DNA from: Actinomycetota bacterium | Lineage (GTDB): Bacteria > Actinomycetota > Actinomycetes > S36-B12 | DNA length: 14,705 bases | Direction: 5' to 3' | Assembly: GCA_947472655.1 (NCBI GenBank) | Contig: CANJCG010000032.1 | Coordinates: 1-14,705, forward strand | Part shown: positions 13,725 to 14,705 of the stretch, in pieces | Numbering within the stretch: position 1 is the first letter of the stretch | Layout of the letters: every line of letters begins with the position of its first letter | Notes under the pieces: generated by a model | Database searches by the model: none | What the model was told of the DNA's origin: nothing | What the model saw: the letters and a program-made list of their open reading frames with translations, nothing else | Position numbers and translations under genes: made by a program

Positions 13725-14267
13725 ATGGCCGTTCAAGACATCCGACTTTTTGGTGACCCAGTGCTGCGCACGCCGGCTGCGCTCGTGACCACTTTTGATC
13801 GCGAACTTCGCAAATTGGTGCGAGATTTAACTGACACCATGATGGATGCGCCCGGCGCTGGTCTCGCAGCTCCACAGATTGGAGTCTCATTGCGAGTCTT
13901 CACGTATTGGGTAGACGATGAACTTGGCCATTTGATTAACCCAGAACTTGACCTCTCTGAAGATCTCCAAGATGGCGAAGAAGGTTGCCTCTCACTCCCG
14001 GGTCTCGCATTCGACACCAAGCGCTCGATGCGTGTGGTTGCCAAAGGGATGAACATGTACGGCGAGCCGGTCGTCATCGAAGGCAGCGAACTGAAGGCTC
14101 GAGCCGTACAACATGAAACAGATCATCTGGATGGAATTTTGTTCATTGATCGTCTAGATGAAGCAACTCGTAAAGCCGCAATGAAAGAAATTCGCGAAGC
14201 AGAGTGGTTTGGTGCACTTCCTGGAATTCAAGTGAGCCCTCATCCAATCAATGCGAAATGGCTGTAG
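13725..14267 (+). CDS. def: peptide deformylase
   Basis: Def removes the formyl group from nascent N-formylmethionine proteins, a metal-dependent reaction at the ribosome exit. The 180-residue protein has all three motifs: GAGLAAPQ (44-51), EGCLSLPG (86-93, metal ligand Cys88) and QHETDHLDG (129-137, ligands His130 and His134, catalytic Glu131). The length is normal. The start ATG 13725 follows a TAGACT hexamer by six bases. fmt begins within or right after its end, the usual def-fmt pairing of deformylation and formylation. Confidence 0.97.
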   Translation: MAVQDIRLFGDPVLRTPAALVTTFDRELRKLVRDLTDTMMDAPGAGLAAPQIGVSLRVFTYWVDDELGHLINPELDLSEDLQDGEEGCLSLPGLAFDTKRSMRVVAKGMNMYGEPVVIEGSELKARAVQHETDHLDGILFIDRLDEATRKAAMKEIREAEWFGALPGIQVSPHPINAKWL

Positions 14268-14705
14268 TCGGTTGCGTTGTGTTTTTGCGGGTACGCCCGA
14301 CGTTGCGGCAGTAGCGCTACGAGCTTTGATCGATACTGAGCACGAAGTTGTTGGAGTCATCACTCGACCAGATTCACCGGCGGGTCGAGGACGCACGCTT
14401 CAGCGGAGTCCGGTGGGTGTAGTCGCAGATGAATTTGGCATACCGGTGCTCACACCAAGTTCGCTGAAAGATGCTGATTTTCGTGCGGCGCTTATTCAAC
14501 TTGAGCCTGAATGTATTCCCGTTGTTGCTTACGGAAATCTCATTCCAGCTGACCTTCTAGCTGTTGCGCCATATGGATGGATCAATTTGCATTTTTCCAT
14601 TCTGCCTGCTTTGCGCGGTGCGGCTCCTGTCCAATGGGCCGTCATGCATGGAGATGAAATCACCGGCGCAACGACGTTCTTGATCGGTCCTGGACTAGAC
14701 GACGG
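14251..14705 (+). CDS. fmt: methionyl-tRNA formyltransferase, N-terminal part (runs off the window)
   Basis: Fmt formylates Met on the initiator tRNA using 10-formyltetrahydrofolate, the substrate later bound by IF2. The visible 151 codons encode the Rossmann-like formyltransferase domain. The VFAGTPDVA opening, VVGVITRPDSPAGRGR, PVVAYGNLIP and NLHFSILPALRGAAPVQ are all present; the last includes the expected catalytic Asn112 and His114. The reading frame ends at the window edge inside the GLDDG segment. Two starts are possible. ATG 14251 overlaps def by 17 bases, while TTG 14272, 4 bases after the def stop, would give the canonical MRCVFAGTP N-terminus. Neither has a Shine-Dalgarno sequence. 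Confidence 0.93.
   Translation, partial: MRNGCSRLRCVFAGTPDVAAVALRALIDTEHEVVGVITRPDSPAGRGRTLQRSPVGVVADEFGIPVLTPSSLKDADFRAALIQLEPECIPVVAYGNLIPADLLAVAPYGWINLHFSILPALRGAAPVQWAVMHGDEITGATTFLIGPGLDD

Noticed and set aside
1..14705. A novel defence, mobile or secretion system
   Set aside because: Every long frame on the + strand is a recognised housekeeping gene and gaps are at most 262 bases; no transposase, integrase, CRISPR repeat, toxin-antitoxin pair or phage gene is visible.

Overview
The window is an ordinary chromosomal stretch of an actinobacterium (Actinomycetota). The evidence is gene order (infB-rbfA-truB-ribF-rpsO-pnp-M16 peptidase-dapB-thyX-dapA-rnj), a long Ala/Pro/Gly-rich N-terminal extension on IF2, a flavin-dependent ThyX between two lysine/diaminopimelate genes, frequent GTG starts, and apparently leaderless promoters. 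Base composition looks moderate rather than extremely GC-rich. This is a judgement by eye, and it suggests a lineage outside the very high-GC soil genera.

All genes lie on the + strand. Positions 1-60 may be the tail of an upstream gene (ylxR-like), followed by a strong hairpin just before infB. Positions 121-5244 hold infB, rbfA, truB and ribF; the first three are joined by 4-base ATGA/GTGA overlaps. Positions 5245-8028 hold rpsO and pnp. rpsO has its own promoter-like element and structured leader. A perfect 13-bp hairpin terminator follows rpsO, and a structured pnp leader resembles the Actino-pnp RNA motif. Positions 8035-10107 carry an M16 zinc peptidase and dapB. A 262-bp gap (10108-10369) has a candidate promoter, a G-rich-loop hairpin and the thyX promoter. 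Positions 10370-13689 hold thyX, dapA and rnj. Positions 13725-14705 hold def and the first part of fmt, which runs off the end.

Most genes serve translation and RNA turnover. IF2 and Fmt/Def handle initiator fMet and its removal, RbfA and S15 act on the 30S subunit, TruB modifies tRNA, and PNPase and RNase J degrade or process RNA. DapA and DapB catalyse consecutive steps of diaminopimelate/lysine synthesis, ThyX makes dTMP with FAD, and RibF makes that FMN/FAD.

The clearest non-coding pattern is a TAGNNT hexamer exactly 6-7 bases upstream of the start codons of dapB, thyX, dapA and def, with no Shine-Dalgarno sequence. This is the geometry expected for leaderless mRNAs. I found no mobile element, CRISPR array, tRNA/rRNA gene or novel multi-gene system.
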